From UBA5266 sp964610025 (lineage in GTDB: Bacteria; Bacteroidota; Bacteroidia; Bacteroidales; WCHB1-69), in assembly GCA_964610025.1 (NCBI GenBank), contig CAZSTX010000007.1:1-51143 (forward strand): DNA of 51,143 bases, given 5' to 3'. Below the pieces are notes generated by a model that saw only the letters and a program-made list of their open reading frames with translations, did no database searches and had not been told where the DNA came from. This document shows positions 17,758 to 27,166 of this stretch, piece by piece (the first letter of the stretch is position 1; each line of letters starts with the position of its first letter). The translations under genes and the position numbers were made by a program.

Positions 17758-18645
17758 TTATTTTATCAATTTACTATATTTAGATTCATTTAAAGGATCC
17801 ATTTGCTTTAAAAGCTCATAAGCTTGCTGACGTTTATCTTCTGATGCTCCCGAAAACACATTCACAAACTCATCACTTTTAGCAGTAAATATCAGACTAT
17901 AAATCATAATACCTGATTTTGATTGATTAAATTGTTTCAATTCTTCCAAAGTTTGTAAAATATTTACAAGCGCTGCATCAATATCTTTGTGCATTAAATC
18001 TAATCCGAGACGATGGTATTTATAATAAAACTCTCTTACTACTTGATAAGATGGATTACTTATGTTTTCTATCAACCAATAACGGTTTTTCTTTTCTTTA
18101 GGGTCCCAACCGATAGCATTCGATTGAGAATAATTCATTATAGTCTGACATTGACTATAATAAGGTGTCCCCCCTCCTTGAGAATACGAATCAAATGTTA
18201 ATCCTAAAAAGAAATTCAAATAAAACCCAACAATGGCAGTAAGCGAATGCTGAAAGCTATTATTATCATATTCAAGTGGCTGATTTAAAGTATAATTAAA
18301 AGAAACACTATTATCTTGAAAAGCAAATAAAGAAGATAAATAAGAAGAATTAAATACGGGTCGGCTCAGCTGTACAAGTAGCCTTGCATTGTATTTTCCT
18401 TCCGACACTATCTCTTCAATACTCAGCTGTATATTGCATTCTATTTTTTCTTCACTTTTAAAATTATGATTTGACCACTTTCGTTCATTGACAAAAGAGT
18501 TTAATTCTTGCTCAAGTGAAGTAAAGGGAGTTTTATCGGCTCCTTGTAATTTTTGAGTACTAACACTTACTTTTGCTTTAAATTCTTGTGAAAAACATGC
18601 AATAAAGTTTATCGTTAAAAACAAACTTACAATTAGTCTTTTCAT
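17758..18645 (-). CDS. DUF4835 family exported protein
   Basis: The 295-residue protein has a Sec signal peptide (MKRLIVSLFLTINFIACFSQ) with cleavage likely after the SQ. The mature protein has the conserved opening FKAKVSVSTQKLQGADKTPF, a central YNQPLEYD-like region and a tryptophan-rich NRYWLIENISNP segment. The family is specific to Bacteroidota and nearly always follows coaBC. Here its ATG overlaps the coaBC stop by 4 nt, which indicates translational coupling. Function is unknown. An envelope role is suggested by the signal peptide and by bamD in the same operon. Confidence 0.88.
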   Translation of the reverse strand: MKRLIVSLFLTINFIACFSQEFKAKVSVSTQKLQGADKTPFTSLEQELNSFVNERKWSNHNFKSEEKIECNIQLSIEEIVSEGKYNARLLVQLSRPVFNSSYLSSLFAFQDNSVSFNYTLNQPLEYDNNSFQHSLTAIVGFYLNFFLGLTFDSYSQGGGTPYYSQCQTIMNYSQSNAIGWDPKEKKNRYWLIENISNPSYQVVREFYYKYHRLGLDLMHKDIDAALVNILQTLEELKQFNQSKSGIMIYSLIFTAKSDEFVNVFSGASEDKRQQAYELLKQMDPLNESKYSKLIK

Positions 18646-19859
18646 TGTTCTTTATTTTTAATTTTATACTGTTCTAATATATGCTTTACTATTGTTTTCG
18701 CAACATTTTTTTTCGACTGCAAAGGAATATTTACAACATTTTCGTCGGCATCTATTAAGCTCACTTTATTAGTATTTACCTCAAAGCCTGCCCCTTTATC
18801 TCGCAATGAATTCAGCACGATGTAATCGACTTTTTTTTCTTTTAATTTTTTCTTTGCATTTTCCAATTCGTTATTTGTTTCGAGCGCAAAACCTATAACA
18901 ATTTGATTTTCTTTTTTGTTTGTTCCTAATGTTTTCAAAATATCAACAGTTGGGTTTAAAGTAAGCTGAATTGACTTTGTCGTTTTTTTTATTTTTTCTA
19001 TTGATACACTTTCGGGAGTATAATCGGACACAGCAGCAGCCATGATGAGAATATCGGATTTATCTGCTAAAGATTGGCAAGCAGCAAACATTTCGTTTGC
19101 CGTTTTCACATCAATTCGTTTGATCAAATGGTGATGGGTTGAGAAATGTGTTGGTCCTGTTACAAGATTAACTTGTATGCCTTTTTCGGCTAATGCTTCT
19201 GCTAAGGAAAATCCCATTAGTCCAGACGAATAATTTCCTATAAATCGAACTGCATCAATAGGTTCATAGGTAGGACCTGCTGTTACCAATGCTGTTAGAG
19301 AAGCAGATATGTCTTTTTTTTCAAAAACATCATTTATGGTATTAAAAATATCTTCTGGTTCTGCCATTCTTCCTTTCCCCTTTGCTTGACAAGCTAAAAA
19401 ACCTTCTTCTGGTTCAATTATTTGTATTCCATTTTCGCTCAAATAAGTTAAATTTTTTTGAACAGAAAAATGGCTAAACATTCTTTCGTTCATTGCTGGT
19501 GCAATGTATATCTTCTTTTTTGTGGCTAAGAGCAATGTTGTTAAAGCATCGTCAGCAATACCAGCTGCTAATTTCCCTATAAGATTGGCGGAAGCTGGTG
19601 CAACTACTACTATATCAGCCCAATCAGATAATGCTATATGCTCAACATTTCGATTGATAGGCAAGGCAAACATATCAGCATAAAGCGTATTATTGCTAAG
19701 TGTTTCTATTGATAATGGCGTAACAAAATTGAGTGCATTTTTAGTAGCTGCCACTTTCACCTCATAGCCATTTTTCACAAATAAGCGAATAAGAGATAAT
19801 GTCTTATATGCTGCAATGCCTCCTGTTATACCAATTAATATGTTTCCTTTTACACTCAA
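18642..19859 (-). CDS. coaBC: Bifunctional phosphopantothenoylcysteine decarboxylase/synthetase
   Basis: CoaBC makes 4'-phosphopantetheine from 4'-phosphopantothenate and cysteine in coenzyme A synthesis. The 405-residue protein has an N-terminal flavin decarboxylase (CoaC) with GITGGIAAYK, the catalytic histidine in NVEHIALSDWADI, PAMNERM, and the cysteine loop FLACQAKGKGRM. The C-terminal CoaB synthetase begins near residue 185 with LVTAGPTYEPIDAVRFIGNYSS. Both halves are complete. It lies 9 nt after rpoZ. The pathway is complemented in the window by coaX (39833-40570), in a different operon. Confidence 0.95.
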   Translation of the reverse strand: MSVKGNILIGITGGIAAYKTLSLIRLFVKNGYEVKVAATKNALNFVTPLSIETLSNNTLYADMFALPINRNVEHIALSDWADIVVVAPASANLIGKLAAGIADDALTTLLLATKKKIYIAPAMNERMFSHFSVQKNLTYLSENGIQIIEPEEGFLACQAKGKGRMAEPEDIFNTINDVFEKKDISASLTALVTAGPTYEPIDAVRFIGNYSSGLMGFSLAEALAEKGIQVNLVTGPTHFSTHHHLIKRIDVKTANEMFAACQSLADKSDILIMAAAVSDYTPESVSIEKIKKTTKSIQLTLNPTVDILKTLGTNKKENQIVIGFALETNNELENAKKKLKEKKVDYIVLNSLRDKGAGFEVNTNKVSLIDADENVVNIPLQSKKNVAKTIVKHILEQYKIKNKEQ

Positions 19860-19868
19860 TAGTAGTTT

Positions 19869-20210
19869 TTATTCTTCGGGTTTACGAAAGTAAATTTTAT
19901 CTTCTAAAAACTCTTCGATAGCTAATAAAGAAGGTTTTGGTTTTTGTTCGTATTGTTTAGCTAAATCTATTTGTTCTCTACTTTCTAATATTTCTTCCAT
20001 TGTATCGCGAACTGGCGCAAATTCTTGCATTTTATCAGAAAATTCTTCTTTTATATCTGCTAAAATTTGATTGGCTCTTTTTGATAAGATTACAACAGTT
20101 TCGTAAATATTGCCTGTTGCAGAATCGAATTTATCAACATCTCTTGTAATAGCCAATGTGTTTTGTTTTACAATTTTAACTTCTTGATTTTCTTTTTCTT
20201 GATTATCCAT
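19869..20210 (-). CDS. rpoZ: RNA polymerase omega subunit (RpoZ/RPB6 type)
   Basis: This 113-residue protein has the omega/RPB6 core. The segment FDSATGNIYETVVILSKRAN at about residues 28-47 is the conserved helix that clamps the beta-prime C-terminus. It has an acidic N-terminal tail and a C-terminal tail ending IYFRKPEE. The length and the position between bamD and coaBC are characteristic of Bacteroidota. The family assignment rests on the core helix and synteny. Confidence 0.88.
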   Translation of the reverse strand: MDNQEKENQEVKIVKQNTLAITRDVDKFDSATGNIYETVVILSKRANQILADIKEEFSDKMQEFAPVRDTMEEILESREQIDLAKQYEQKPKPSLLAIEEFLEDKIYFRKPEE

Positions 20211-20230
20211 TAATATAATATTTAAAATTA

Positions 20231-21118
20231 CTAATTAGTTTTTTCTATTTTTATTAGTTTCGTCATTCGTTTTTCGGCTTCATCTGATATTTTTTTTGCT
20301 TCTTGTAGATAAGAAGATGTTGGAAATTTGACATTTAATTTATTTTTAGCATCTATTACCATTTGAAAACGTTCAAGTTTTTTTGCATCAACGCTTTTCA
20401 TTGCATATTCGTAGTTGTTTTTTACTAAAACAAACAATGCCTCCTCCACATATTTACTATCGGCATAATCTCTCAATAAATTTTGAAAAGCTACTTGAGC
20501 TGATTTATAATTACTTGTACGATAATACATAGACGCTATAGAAAAATCTTTTAAGGCTAATTTATTTCTAACACTATCTAACATGACATTTACTTCTGCA
20601 ATATACTCGCCAGAAGGATAATAATTAGCAAACATTTCTAAATTTTCTTTTGCTAAATAAGTGTCGGTTTGGTCTAAATTATAATCTGGCGAATTTAAAT
20701 AATACGCTTTTGCTTTATAAAAAGCTGCATCTTCGGCACGAAGACTTTGCGGGTATTTTCGTAAAAAATCATTAAAATAAAATGCTGCCACTAAATAATC
20801 AGCATTATGATAATAACTGCTGGCAAACAAAAACAAAATAGAATCTCCTTTGTCTGTACCTAAATACAAAGGATATATCTCTTCAAACAATTGTGATGCT
20901 GTTAAAAAAGAACCTTTTGAATAATACATTTTAGCTGCTTCAAATTTTTCTTCTTTTGTTTTGTATTTGCGAAACTTACGATTGGTTTTAGTCGTATTTT
21001 TTTTCTCTATTTGTTTTTCCTTTTTCTGTAAAGGCTTCTCTTTCCCTTGTGAAAATATAGGAACAGACATTATAACAAGTAATGTAAATATAAGAAATAC
21101 AGCTTTTTTCTTCAACAT
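20231..21118 (-). CDS. bamD: Outer membrane assembly factor BamD, without lipobox
   Basis: BamD is a TPR-like component of the BAM machine that folds outer-membrane proteins. The 295-residue protein is chosen from the ATG at 21118. Earlier codons up to 21154 would overlap a -7 promoter element. The N-terminus is MLKKKAVFLIFTLLVIMSVP, then IFSQ and a long lysine/threonine-rich linker to about residue 60. Helical repeats follow, with YYSKGSFLTASQLFEEI, the BamD-like YVVAAF-type motif (YLVAAFYFNDFLRKYP) and FANYYPSGEY. There is no cysteine anywhere in the protein, so it cannot be lipidated, unlike typical BamD. The signal-peptide form (SQ cleavage) or an uncleaved anchor are alternatives. It heads the operon with rpoZ. 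Confidence 0.85.
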   Translation of the reverse strand: MLKKKAVFLIFTLLVIMSVPIFSQGKEKPLQKKEKQIEKKNTTKTNRKFRKYKTKEEKFEAAKMYYSKGSFLTASQLFEEIYPLYLGTDKGDSILFLFASSYYHNADYLVAAFYFNDFLRKYPQSLRAEDAAFYKAKAYYLNSPDYNLDQTDTYLAKENLEMFANYYPSGEYIAEVNVMLDSVRNKLALKDFSIASMYYRTSNYKSAQVAFQNLLRDYADSKYVEEALFVLVKNNYEYAMKSVDAKKLERFQMVIDAKNKLNVKFPTSSYLQEAKKISDEAEKRMTKLIKIEKTN

Positions 21119-21151
21119 GTAGTATCTGAGTTTTGTTTTTTTTCCAATCTG

Positions 21152-21159
21152 CAAAATTA
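21152..21159 (-). promoter_or_regulatory. Bacteroidota -7 element upstream of bamD
   Basis: TAATTTTG on the minus strand matches TAnnTTTG and lies 33 nt upstream of the bamD ATG at 21118. It would place transcription start inside a longer possible frame, which supports the 21118 start. Confidence 0.5.
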
Positions 21160-21276
21160 CATTTTTTTTTATTACTAATACACCCTTATCTACATATTAA
21201 TGTATTTTTCATTAAAATATGTAACGATAACTTTATCTACTCTGTTTTTATTGTATAAAAAAAAGAGAATATTTTT

Positions 21277-22488
21277 TTATCGAGCTATCCATAGCGTAGG
21301 ATTGAGAGGAATGCGTTCTTTTCGTATTTCAAAATGAAGTTCTGACTTGCTATCATCGGGAACGGCTTTCATAACTCCAATAGCTTGTTTAGTATTGACT
21401 TGATCGCCTGATTTGACATACACACTGCCTAAATTACTATAAACAGTTAAATAGCTACCATGGCTAATTATCACAACATAAGCGCCATCAATAGCACTTA
21501 CTGTCGATACTTTTCCTTTAAAAACAGCACGTACTTGTGAAGTTTTATTTGTTAAAATATTAATACCATTATTGGTGATTTTTATAGAAGAAACTTCTGG
21601 ATGCGAATAGGTTCCAAAACTTGTGATAATCGTTCCATTGTCTACAGGCCAAGGAAGGACTCCTTGATTTTTAGCAAAATCATTATCTAAAGCCACGTTA
21701 GCTTCAGCTGTTTTGGGCGAAGCAGCTGCTTTGGTTCTACTTTTAGCTAATTCAGCTTCAACAATTTTTGCTATCTGCGCATCTATTGCTTTTTGTCTGT
21801 TTATTTTAGCTTTTATCTCCTTATTAATTTGATTTTCTTTGGTTTTTAGGGTTGCTACTACTTTATCTTTTTGCTGTTGTTGTTGTTGTAAATTTATTTT
21901 TTCTTTACTTTTATTGCTTAATAAATCTTCCTTATCTTGTTTTATATTTATTAAATTCTCTTCTTTCTTTTTCTTCGCCATTTGCGTTTTTTTGATTAGT
22001 AACATATGACGATTTAAAGCATTAGAATACTCTTGCAAATAACGCATCCGCTTAATAGCTTGATGTATATTTTCAGAAGAGACAATAAAACTTGTTTTTG
22101 CAAGTATATCTCGATGTTTATAAGCTATATAAATAGCTTTTTTATATTCTTTTATCAATTCATCTAACTTAATTTGCAGCTGAGATATCTCGTTAGTGGT
22201 TTCTTCTATTTCGACATCTAAACAAGAAAGTTCTGAAGTAATTGTTTGAATTAGTTGTTCTTGTTTTTTTATTTGATTGGTCAAAAGTTGTATTTCGCGT
22301 AAAGATGCTTTTTTATTTTTTGTTGTTTCTGCTAATATTTTTTTCTGTTGAATCAATTCGTTTTCTATTTTTTTCCTTTCATTAGTTAGGTTATCTTTAG
22401 TTATTTGAGAAAATACAAAACTATGATTAACAGCAAATAAAATAAAAAATAATCGTAAAAAAGTATACTTTTTGATGTATCTACACAT
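21277..22488 (-). CDS. EnvC-like murein hydrolase activator (degenerate LytM)
   Basis: The 403-residue protein has a signal peptide ending near VFSQ and a long coiled coil at about residues 35-240 (rich in K, E, Q, with a QQQQQQ run). A C-terminal LytM/M23 fold follows. The zinc ligands are lost: the usual HxxxD position reads NNGINI and the HxH position reads ELHFEI, which keeps only one histidine. This matches EnvC, which activates amidases without being a peptidase. Bacteroidota have many such proteins, so the name EnvC is by type. No FtsEX genes are nearby. A TATTTTTG -7 element lies 18 nt upstream. Confidence 0.85.
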   Translation of the reverse strand: MCRYIKKYTFLRLFFILFAVNHSFVFSQITKDNLTNERKKIENELIQQKKILAETTKNKKASLREIQLLTNQIKKQEQLIQTITSELSCLDVEIEETTNEISQLQIKLDELIKEYKKAIYIAYKHRDILAKTSFIVSSENIHQAIKRMRYLQEYSNALNRHMLLIKKTQMAKKKKEENLINIKQDKEDLLSNKSKEKINLQQQQQQKDKVVATLKTKENQINKEIKAKINRQKAIDAQIAKIVEAELAKSRTKAAASPKTAEANVALDNDFAKNQGVLPWPVDNGTIITSFGTYSHPEVSSIKITNNGINILTNKTSQVRAVFKGKVSTVSAIDGAYVVIISHGSYLTVYSNLGSVYVKSGDQVNTKQAIGVMKAVPDDSKSELHFEIRKERIPLNPTLWIAR

Positions 22489-22506
22489 AATATATCTATA
22501 ATGTTA

Positions 22507-22514
22507 CAAAAATA
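22507..22514 (-). promoter_or_regulatory. Bacteroidota -7 element upstream of the EnvC-like gene
   Basis: TATTTTTG on the minus strand matches TAnnTTTG, 18 nt upstream of the ATG. If used, the leader would be about 12 nt. Confidence 0.4.
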
Positions 22515-22718
22515 AACACTCTTGTCTTATAATAAAAAACTTTTTTGCAAAAGTATTTCACAACAATATGTTGATAAAAAAATACTATCCAAAAAACGTT
22601 TAATTTGCTTTTTTTTTACTCTCTTATGTTTTTATTCCATTTTTTTGATTTCACAGTCTTAGTTGTATTCAAAATTACAATTAATATAAAATCATTTTTT
22701 GTATTACTTTATTTTCTC

Positions 22719-24602
22719 TTACTGCTGTTTTTCACTTAGTGCTAACCAACGTTCAAATTTTTCGTCCAATTCTTTCGACAAAGAAGTGTATTGTTTGTAA
22801 ATCTCTTCTATTTCTTTAGCATTTCCTATTGGATGCGACATTTTTTCTGTTATTGTATTTTTCTCGTTTTCTAATGTTTCTATTTCTACTTCTAATTGTT
22901 CTAATTCTTTTACTTCTTTATAAGTCAATGTTATTGTTTTGTTTGTTAATTTTTCTTTTTTTTGTTTTTCATTTTTTTTGTTCGTTCTTATTCTTTTTTC
23001 TTTTAATAATTTTTGTTTTTTGTAGTCGGCATAATTGCCATAAAAATCTTTTATTTTTCCATTTTCTTCAAAAATAAATAAGTGGTCTACTAACTTATTC
23101 ATAAACCATCTATCGTGTGAAACAATTAGCAAACACCCTTTAAACAGCGATAAAAAATTTTCTAATACATTCAAAGTATCTATGTCAAAATCGTTGGTAG
23201 GCTCGTCGAGAATTAGAAAATTTGGATTTTTCATCAATACTAATAAAAGGTAAAATTTACGTTTTTGACCTCCACTTAAATCCTCATAATAAGAGTATTG
23301 TGTTTGAAAAGAAAATCCAAAATGATTTAAAAATTGCGAAGCAGAAATATAATTTCCATTTTCTACACGTATCATTTCTGCTTGTTCTTTAACTATGTCA
23401 ATCAATCGTTTTCCATGATATGATTGCGATAGTCCTTCTTGTCCATAGTAGCCAAAAACGATGGTTTCGCCAGCAACAATACGACCAGCAGTAGGTTTTA
23501 ATTCGTTCATCACTAATTTCAGAAATGTTGTTTTCCCGGCGCCATTTTTTCCTACTATTCCACATCGTTCGCCCCTTTTAAATACATAGGAAAAATCGCG
23601 AATAATCCAATTTTTATCGTACTTAAAATCAAGATTATTAATTTCCAATATTTTCTTTCCAATGCGTTCGGGTATAACAGCAAAATCAGATGACGGCTGT
23701 TGAGTCGTTTGATTAATTTTTTCTTTAATTTCTTCAAAACGTTGGATACGTGCTTTTGCTTTGGTAGTACGGGCTTGTGGTGTCGCTTTTATCCAATCTA
23801 ACTCTCTACGGTATATCGATTTAGCACTTTCTATTTCTGATAACTGATTGGCAATACGTTCTGTTTTTTTTTCTAAAAAATAATTATACTTCCCTTTGTA
23901 TCTATACAATTGTCCTCCATCTAATTCTAAAATATCGGTACATATATTATCTAAAAAAAAGCGGTCGTGAGTAACGAACAATAAAGTCATATTCGTAGTA
24001 GACAAATAGTCTTCCAACCATTCTATCATTTCAATATCAAGGTGATTAGTCGGTTCGTCTAATAGCAATATTTCCGAATCGGACAGTAATGTTTGCGCTA
24101 AAGCTACTTTTTTTCTTTCGCCACCTGATAGCGAATTGAAATTTAAAAAAATATCTTCAATTTTAAATTTACTTAGTATTTCTTTTACCCTATTTTCAAA
24201 ATTCCACGCATCTGCAATATCCATTTGCGCCATTATATCTTCTATGTTTTTTTTATTAGCAGCATTAGCATCAACACTATATGCCTTTAATGCTTTTTCA
24301 TAAGTTTTTACCGTTTGTATTAATGGAGTATTTGCATTTAAAATCACATCTAATATTGTATGGTCTTCATACATTTCATTATTTTGAGGCAAATAAGCAA
24401 TGTGGATATTATTTCTTATCGTAACTTTTCCTTCATCCACAGTATCGATTCCCATAATTATATTGAGTAAAGTCGATTTGCCTGTCCCATTTTGAGCAAT
24501 CAAAGCTACTTTTTCTCCTTTGTCTAATCCGAAACTAATACTATTAAACAATAGTTTATCGCCATAACTTTTTGTAAGATTCTCAACACTAATATAATTC
24601 AT
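22719..24602 (-). CDS. ABC-F family ATPase (Uup-like)
   Basis: The 627-residue soluble protein has two ABC domains. The first has Walker A around QNGTGKST (residues 38-45), signature LSGGERKKVALA and Walker B ILLLDEPTNHLD. The second has GKNGAGKTT, signature LSGGQKRKFYLL and FLILDEPTNDFD. An inter-domain linker (residues 240-320) carries ARTTKAKARIQRFEEI, the hallmark P-site tRNA-interaction motif region. A C-terminal coiled coil (about 545-625) resembles that of Uup. There are no TM segments. ABC-F proteins act on the ribosome or on related nucleic acid. The exact subtype is uncertain. A TATTTTTG element lies 16 nt upstream. Confidence 0.92.
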   Translation of the reverse strand: MNYISVENLTKSYGDKLLFNSISFGLDKGEKVALIAQNGTGKSTLLNIIMGIDTVDEGKVTIRNNIHIAYLPQNNEMYEDHTILDVILNANTPLIQTVKTYEKALKAYSVDANAANKKNIEDIMAQMDIADAWNFENRVKEILSKFKIEDIFLNFNSLSGGERKKVALAQTLLSDSEILLLDEPTNHLDIEMIEWLEDYLSTTNMTLLFVTHDRFFLDNICTDILELDGGQLYRYKGKYNYFLEKKTERIANQLSEIESAKSIYRRELDWIKATPQARTTKAKARIQRFEEIKEKINQTTQQPSSDFAVIPERIGKKILEINNLDFKYDKNWIIRDFSYVFKRGERCGIVGKNGAGKTTFLKLVMNELKPTAGRIVAGETIVFGYYGQEGLSQSYHGKRLIDIVKEQAEMIRVENGNYISASQFLNHFGFSFQTQYSYYEDLSGGQKRKFYLLLVLMKNPNFLILDEPTNDFDIDTLNVLENFLSLFKGCLLIVSHDRWFMNKLVDHLFIFEENGKIKDFYGNYADYKKQKLLKEKRIRTNKKNEKQKKEKLTNKTITLTYKEVKELEQLEVEIETLENEKNTITEKMSHPIGNAKEIEEIYKQYTSLSKELDEKFERWLALSEKQQ

Positions 24603-24618
24603 AGAATAAATATTTTTA

Positions 24619-24626
24619 CAAAAATA
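24619..24626 (-). promoter_or_regulatory. Bacteroidota -7 element upstream of the ABC-F gene
   Basis: TATTTTTG on the minus strand matches TAnnTTTG, 16 nt upstream of the ABC-F ATG, in the divergent gap with the TonB receptor gene. Confidence 0.4.
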
Positions 24627-24741
24627 ATAAATAATGATAAATAATAATCATTTTTTTTTATATTTTACCCAAACAATAATGCTAAACAAAAGACAACAAA
24701 TTGAATGAATAAACGTTTTTCAAATAAATTAATTCTTTTGC

Positions 24742-27117
24742 ATGAAAAATAGACTTATTTTTTATATCTTTCTTTTATTAGCAGTTAATAATCATCTATA
24801 CAGCCAAAAAAAATATACCATTAGTGGCTATGTAAAAGATGCACAAAACGGTGAAGCAATGACCGGTGCTACCGTTTATGCAAAAGAAAATTACAAAGGC
24901 ACCACTGCCAATACTTATGGTTTTTACTCTTTGACATTGGAAGCTGGAAGTTATACTTTTCAGGTGTCGTTTATCGGATACGAAACTTATTCGCAAGCTA
25001 TTGTTTTAACCGAAAATTTAACCATCAACATAGAACTCACTCCTAACAGCATACAAACACAAGAAATCGTTATTAAAGGCTCTCGTGGCAGCGATAACGT
25101 TACAACGACAGACATGGGAAAAACTGAAATCAAGGTTGAAACTATAAAAAAAATGCCTATGTTTTTTGGAGAAATGGATATTATTAAAACTATTCAGCTT
25201 TTGCCCGGAATACAAAGCTCTGGCGAAGGTAGTTCAGGCTACAACGTAAGAGGAGGCGGAATTGATCAGAATTTAATTTTATTAGATGGTGCTACTATAT
25301 ACAACATCAGCCATTTATTTGGTTTCTTTTCTATTTTTAATACCGATGCAATTCGTTCGGCCGATATGATTAAAGCCGGAATGCCTGCTAATTTTGGAGG
25401 TCGACTTGCTTCCATATTAGATGTTAATATGAAAGAGGGTAATATGAAAAAATATGAAATAGACGGAGGTATTGGCTTGATTTATTCCCGTATTAACATT
25501 CAAGGTCCAATAGTGAAAAACAAAGCATCGTTCTTGCTATCAGGCAGAAGAACTTATGTCGATTTAGTAATTCAACCATTTTTATTTAAAGACTCTGAAT
25601 TGAAAGGTATGCGTTTTTATTTTTACGACTTAAATGGTAAAATTAATTGGATAATCAATAACAAACATCGCTTATTTTTAAGTGCTTACTATGGCAATGA
25701 TGTATACGGATTTCAACATTCGAGCGACATCTCTAACTATATGAAGTTTTTATTTCGCTGGAACAATGCTTCGGCATCTTTCCGATGGAACTATATCATC
25801 AACAACAAGTTATTTTTAAACACATCTTTACTGTTTAACGACTATCATTTTAATACCGACCTTATAATTGATATTTACAATTTTTCTATTTTATCAAGCA
25901 TACGCGATTATACTACCAAAACAGAACTTAGCTACCAACCCAATCCCGAACATCTTTTAAAATTTGGATATAATTATATCTATCACACATTTACACCTAA
26001 TACATATTCTGCTATTTCTGGAGGTGTAAACATGAATCTAAAAACACAAAACATCTATCATGCAAACGAAGTTGCTTTCTATGCCTTAGATGAATTTCAA
26101 ATTGGAAAACGTTTTAAATTCAATATTGGATTAAGAGGTTCTTATTTTGAACACATTGGACCTTTTACTGAATACAAACTCAATGAATTAAACCAAATTT
26201 CAGATTCTGTTGTATTTCAAACAGGCAAACGTATTAAAGGCTATTGGGGTTTAGAACCTCGCCTATCGTTACGCTTTGCCATAGATACATTTAGTTCTAT
26301 AAAAGCATCTTACAATCATAATTATCAATACATTCATCAAGTAGCATTATCAACCATTTCTTTACCAACCGATGCTTGGATTCCTTGCAATAGTTTAGTA
26401 AAACCGCAGATTGGCAATCAATATTCATTGGGGTTTTATCGAAACTTTAACAATAATATCATAGAAACATCTGTTGAAATTTACTATAAAGACATGAAAA
26501 ACTTAGTCGAATACAAAGAAGGCTATTCTCCTTTTACAGAAATCACTACAGGATTAGAATATCAATACACACAAGGCAGTGGGTATAGCTATGGTATCGA
26601 GTTTTTTGTAAATAAAACACAAGGTAATTTTACAGGATGGATAGGCTACACTTTATCTTGGACTAAACGACTATTCCCAGAATTAAATGGAGGTAAAGTA
26701 TTTTATGCTAAAAATGACCGTAGACATGATATTTCTATAACTTTATCCTATGAAATACTCCCTAATCTCAACACCTCTTTGGTTTGGGTATATGCTACAG
26801 GCAATACAATGACAATCCCAGTAGGATTTTATTTACTTGGTTATAATTTAGTTACCGAATATAGCGAAAAAAATGCTTATCGCATTGCTCCTTATCATCG
26901 TTTAGATTTATCTGTTAATTGGATTATTAAACGAACTGAAAAATTTGAACATTCACTCAACTTTTCAGTCTATAATGTGTATAATCGTCGCAATCCTTTT
27001 TTTATATCTATCAACACACGATTTAATAGCGAAAACTTTTCGTTTAGCAATACTGCCTATCAAATGTCATTGTTCCCTATCATGCCGTCAATTTCATGGA
27101 ATTTCAAATTTAAATAA
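24742..27117 (+). CDS. TonB-dependent receptor with CarboxypepD_reg-like domain
   Basis: The 791-residue outer-membrane protein has a signal peptide (about residues 1-21). A carboxypeptidase-regulatory-like beta sandwich lies at about 25-110 (SGYVKDAQNGEAMTGATVY). A plug domain follows with GEMDIIKTIQLLPGI, NVRGGGIDQNLILLDGATIY and the TonB-interaction-prone loops. A 22-strand barrel of aromatic-rich strands extends to the C-terminal phenylalanine/lysine. There is no SusD partner and no carbohydrate gene nearby, so I do not call it SusC. The substrate is unknown. The next gene (27167) follows by 49 nt and may be co-transcribed. Confidence 0.92.
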   Translation: MKNRLIFYIFLLLAVNNHLYSQKKYTISGYVKDAQNGEAMTGATVYAKENYKGTTANTYGFYSLTLEAGSYTFQVSFIGYETYSQAIVLTENLTINIELTPNSIQTQEIVIKGSRGSDNVTTTDMGKTEIKVETIKKMPMFFGEMDIIKTIQLLPGIQSSGEGSSGYNVRGGGIDQNLILLDGATIYNISHLFGFFSIFNTDAIRSADMIKAGMPANFGGRLASILDVNMKEGNMKKYEIDGGIGLIYSRINIQGPIVKNKASFLLSGRRTYVDLVIQPFLFKDSELKGMRFYFYDLNGKINWIINNKHRLFLSAYYGNDVYGFQHSSDISNYMKFLFRWNNASASFRWNYIINNKLFLNTSLLFNDYHFNTDLIIDIYNFSILSSIRDYTTKTELSYQPNPEHLLKFGYNYIYHTFTPNTYSAISGGVNMNLKTQNIYHANEVAFYALDEFQIGKRFKFNIGLRGSYFEHIGPFTEYKLNELNQISDSVVFQTGKRIKGYWGLEPRLSLRFAIDTFSSIKASYNHNYQYIHQVALSTISLPTDAWIPCNSLVKPQIGNQYSLGFYRNFNNNIIETSVEIYYKDMKNLVEYKEGYSPFTEITTGLEYQYTQGSGYSYGIEFFVNKTQGNFTGWIGYTLSWTKRLFPELNGGKVFYAKNDRRHDISITLSYEILPNLNTSLVWVYATGNTMTIPVGFYLLGYNLVTEYSEKNAYRIAPYHRLDLSVNWIIKRTEKFEHSLNFSVYNVYNRRNPFFISINTRFNSENFSFSNTAYQMSLFPIMPSISWNFKFK

Positions 27118-27166
27118 AATATTTTATAATATAATTACGTTTGTGTTTATTAAAGATGTTAACAGA

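Noticed and set aside
24742..27117. TonB receptor as SusC of a polysaccharide utilisation locus
   Set aside because: No SusD, glycoside hydrolase or sensor gene is adjacent.
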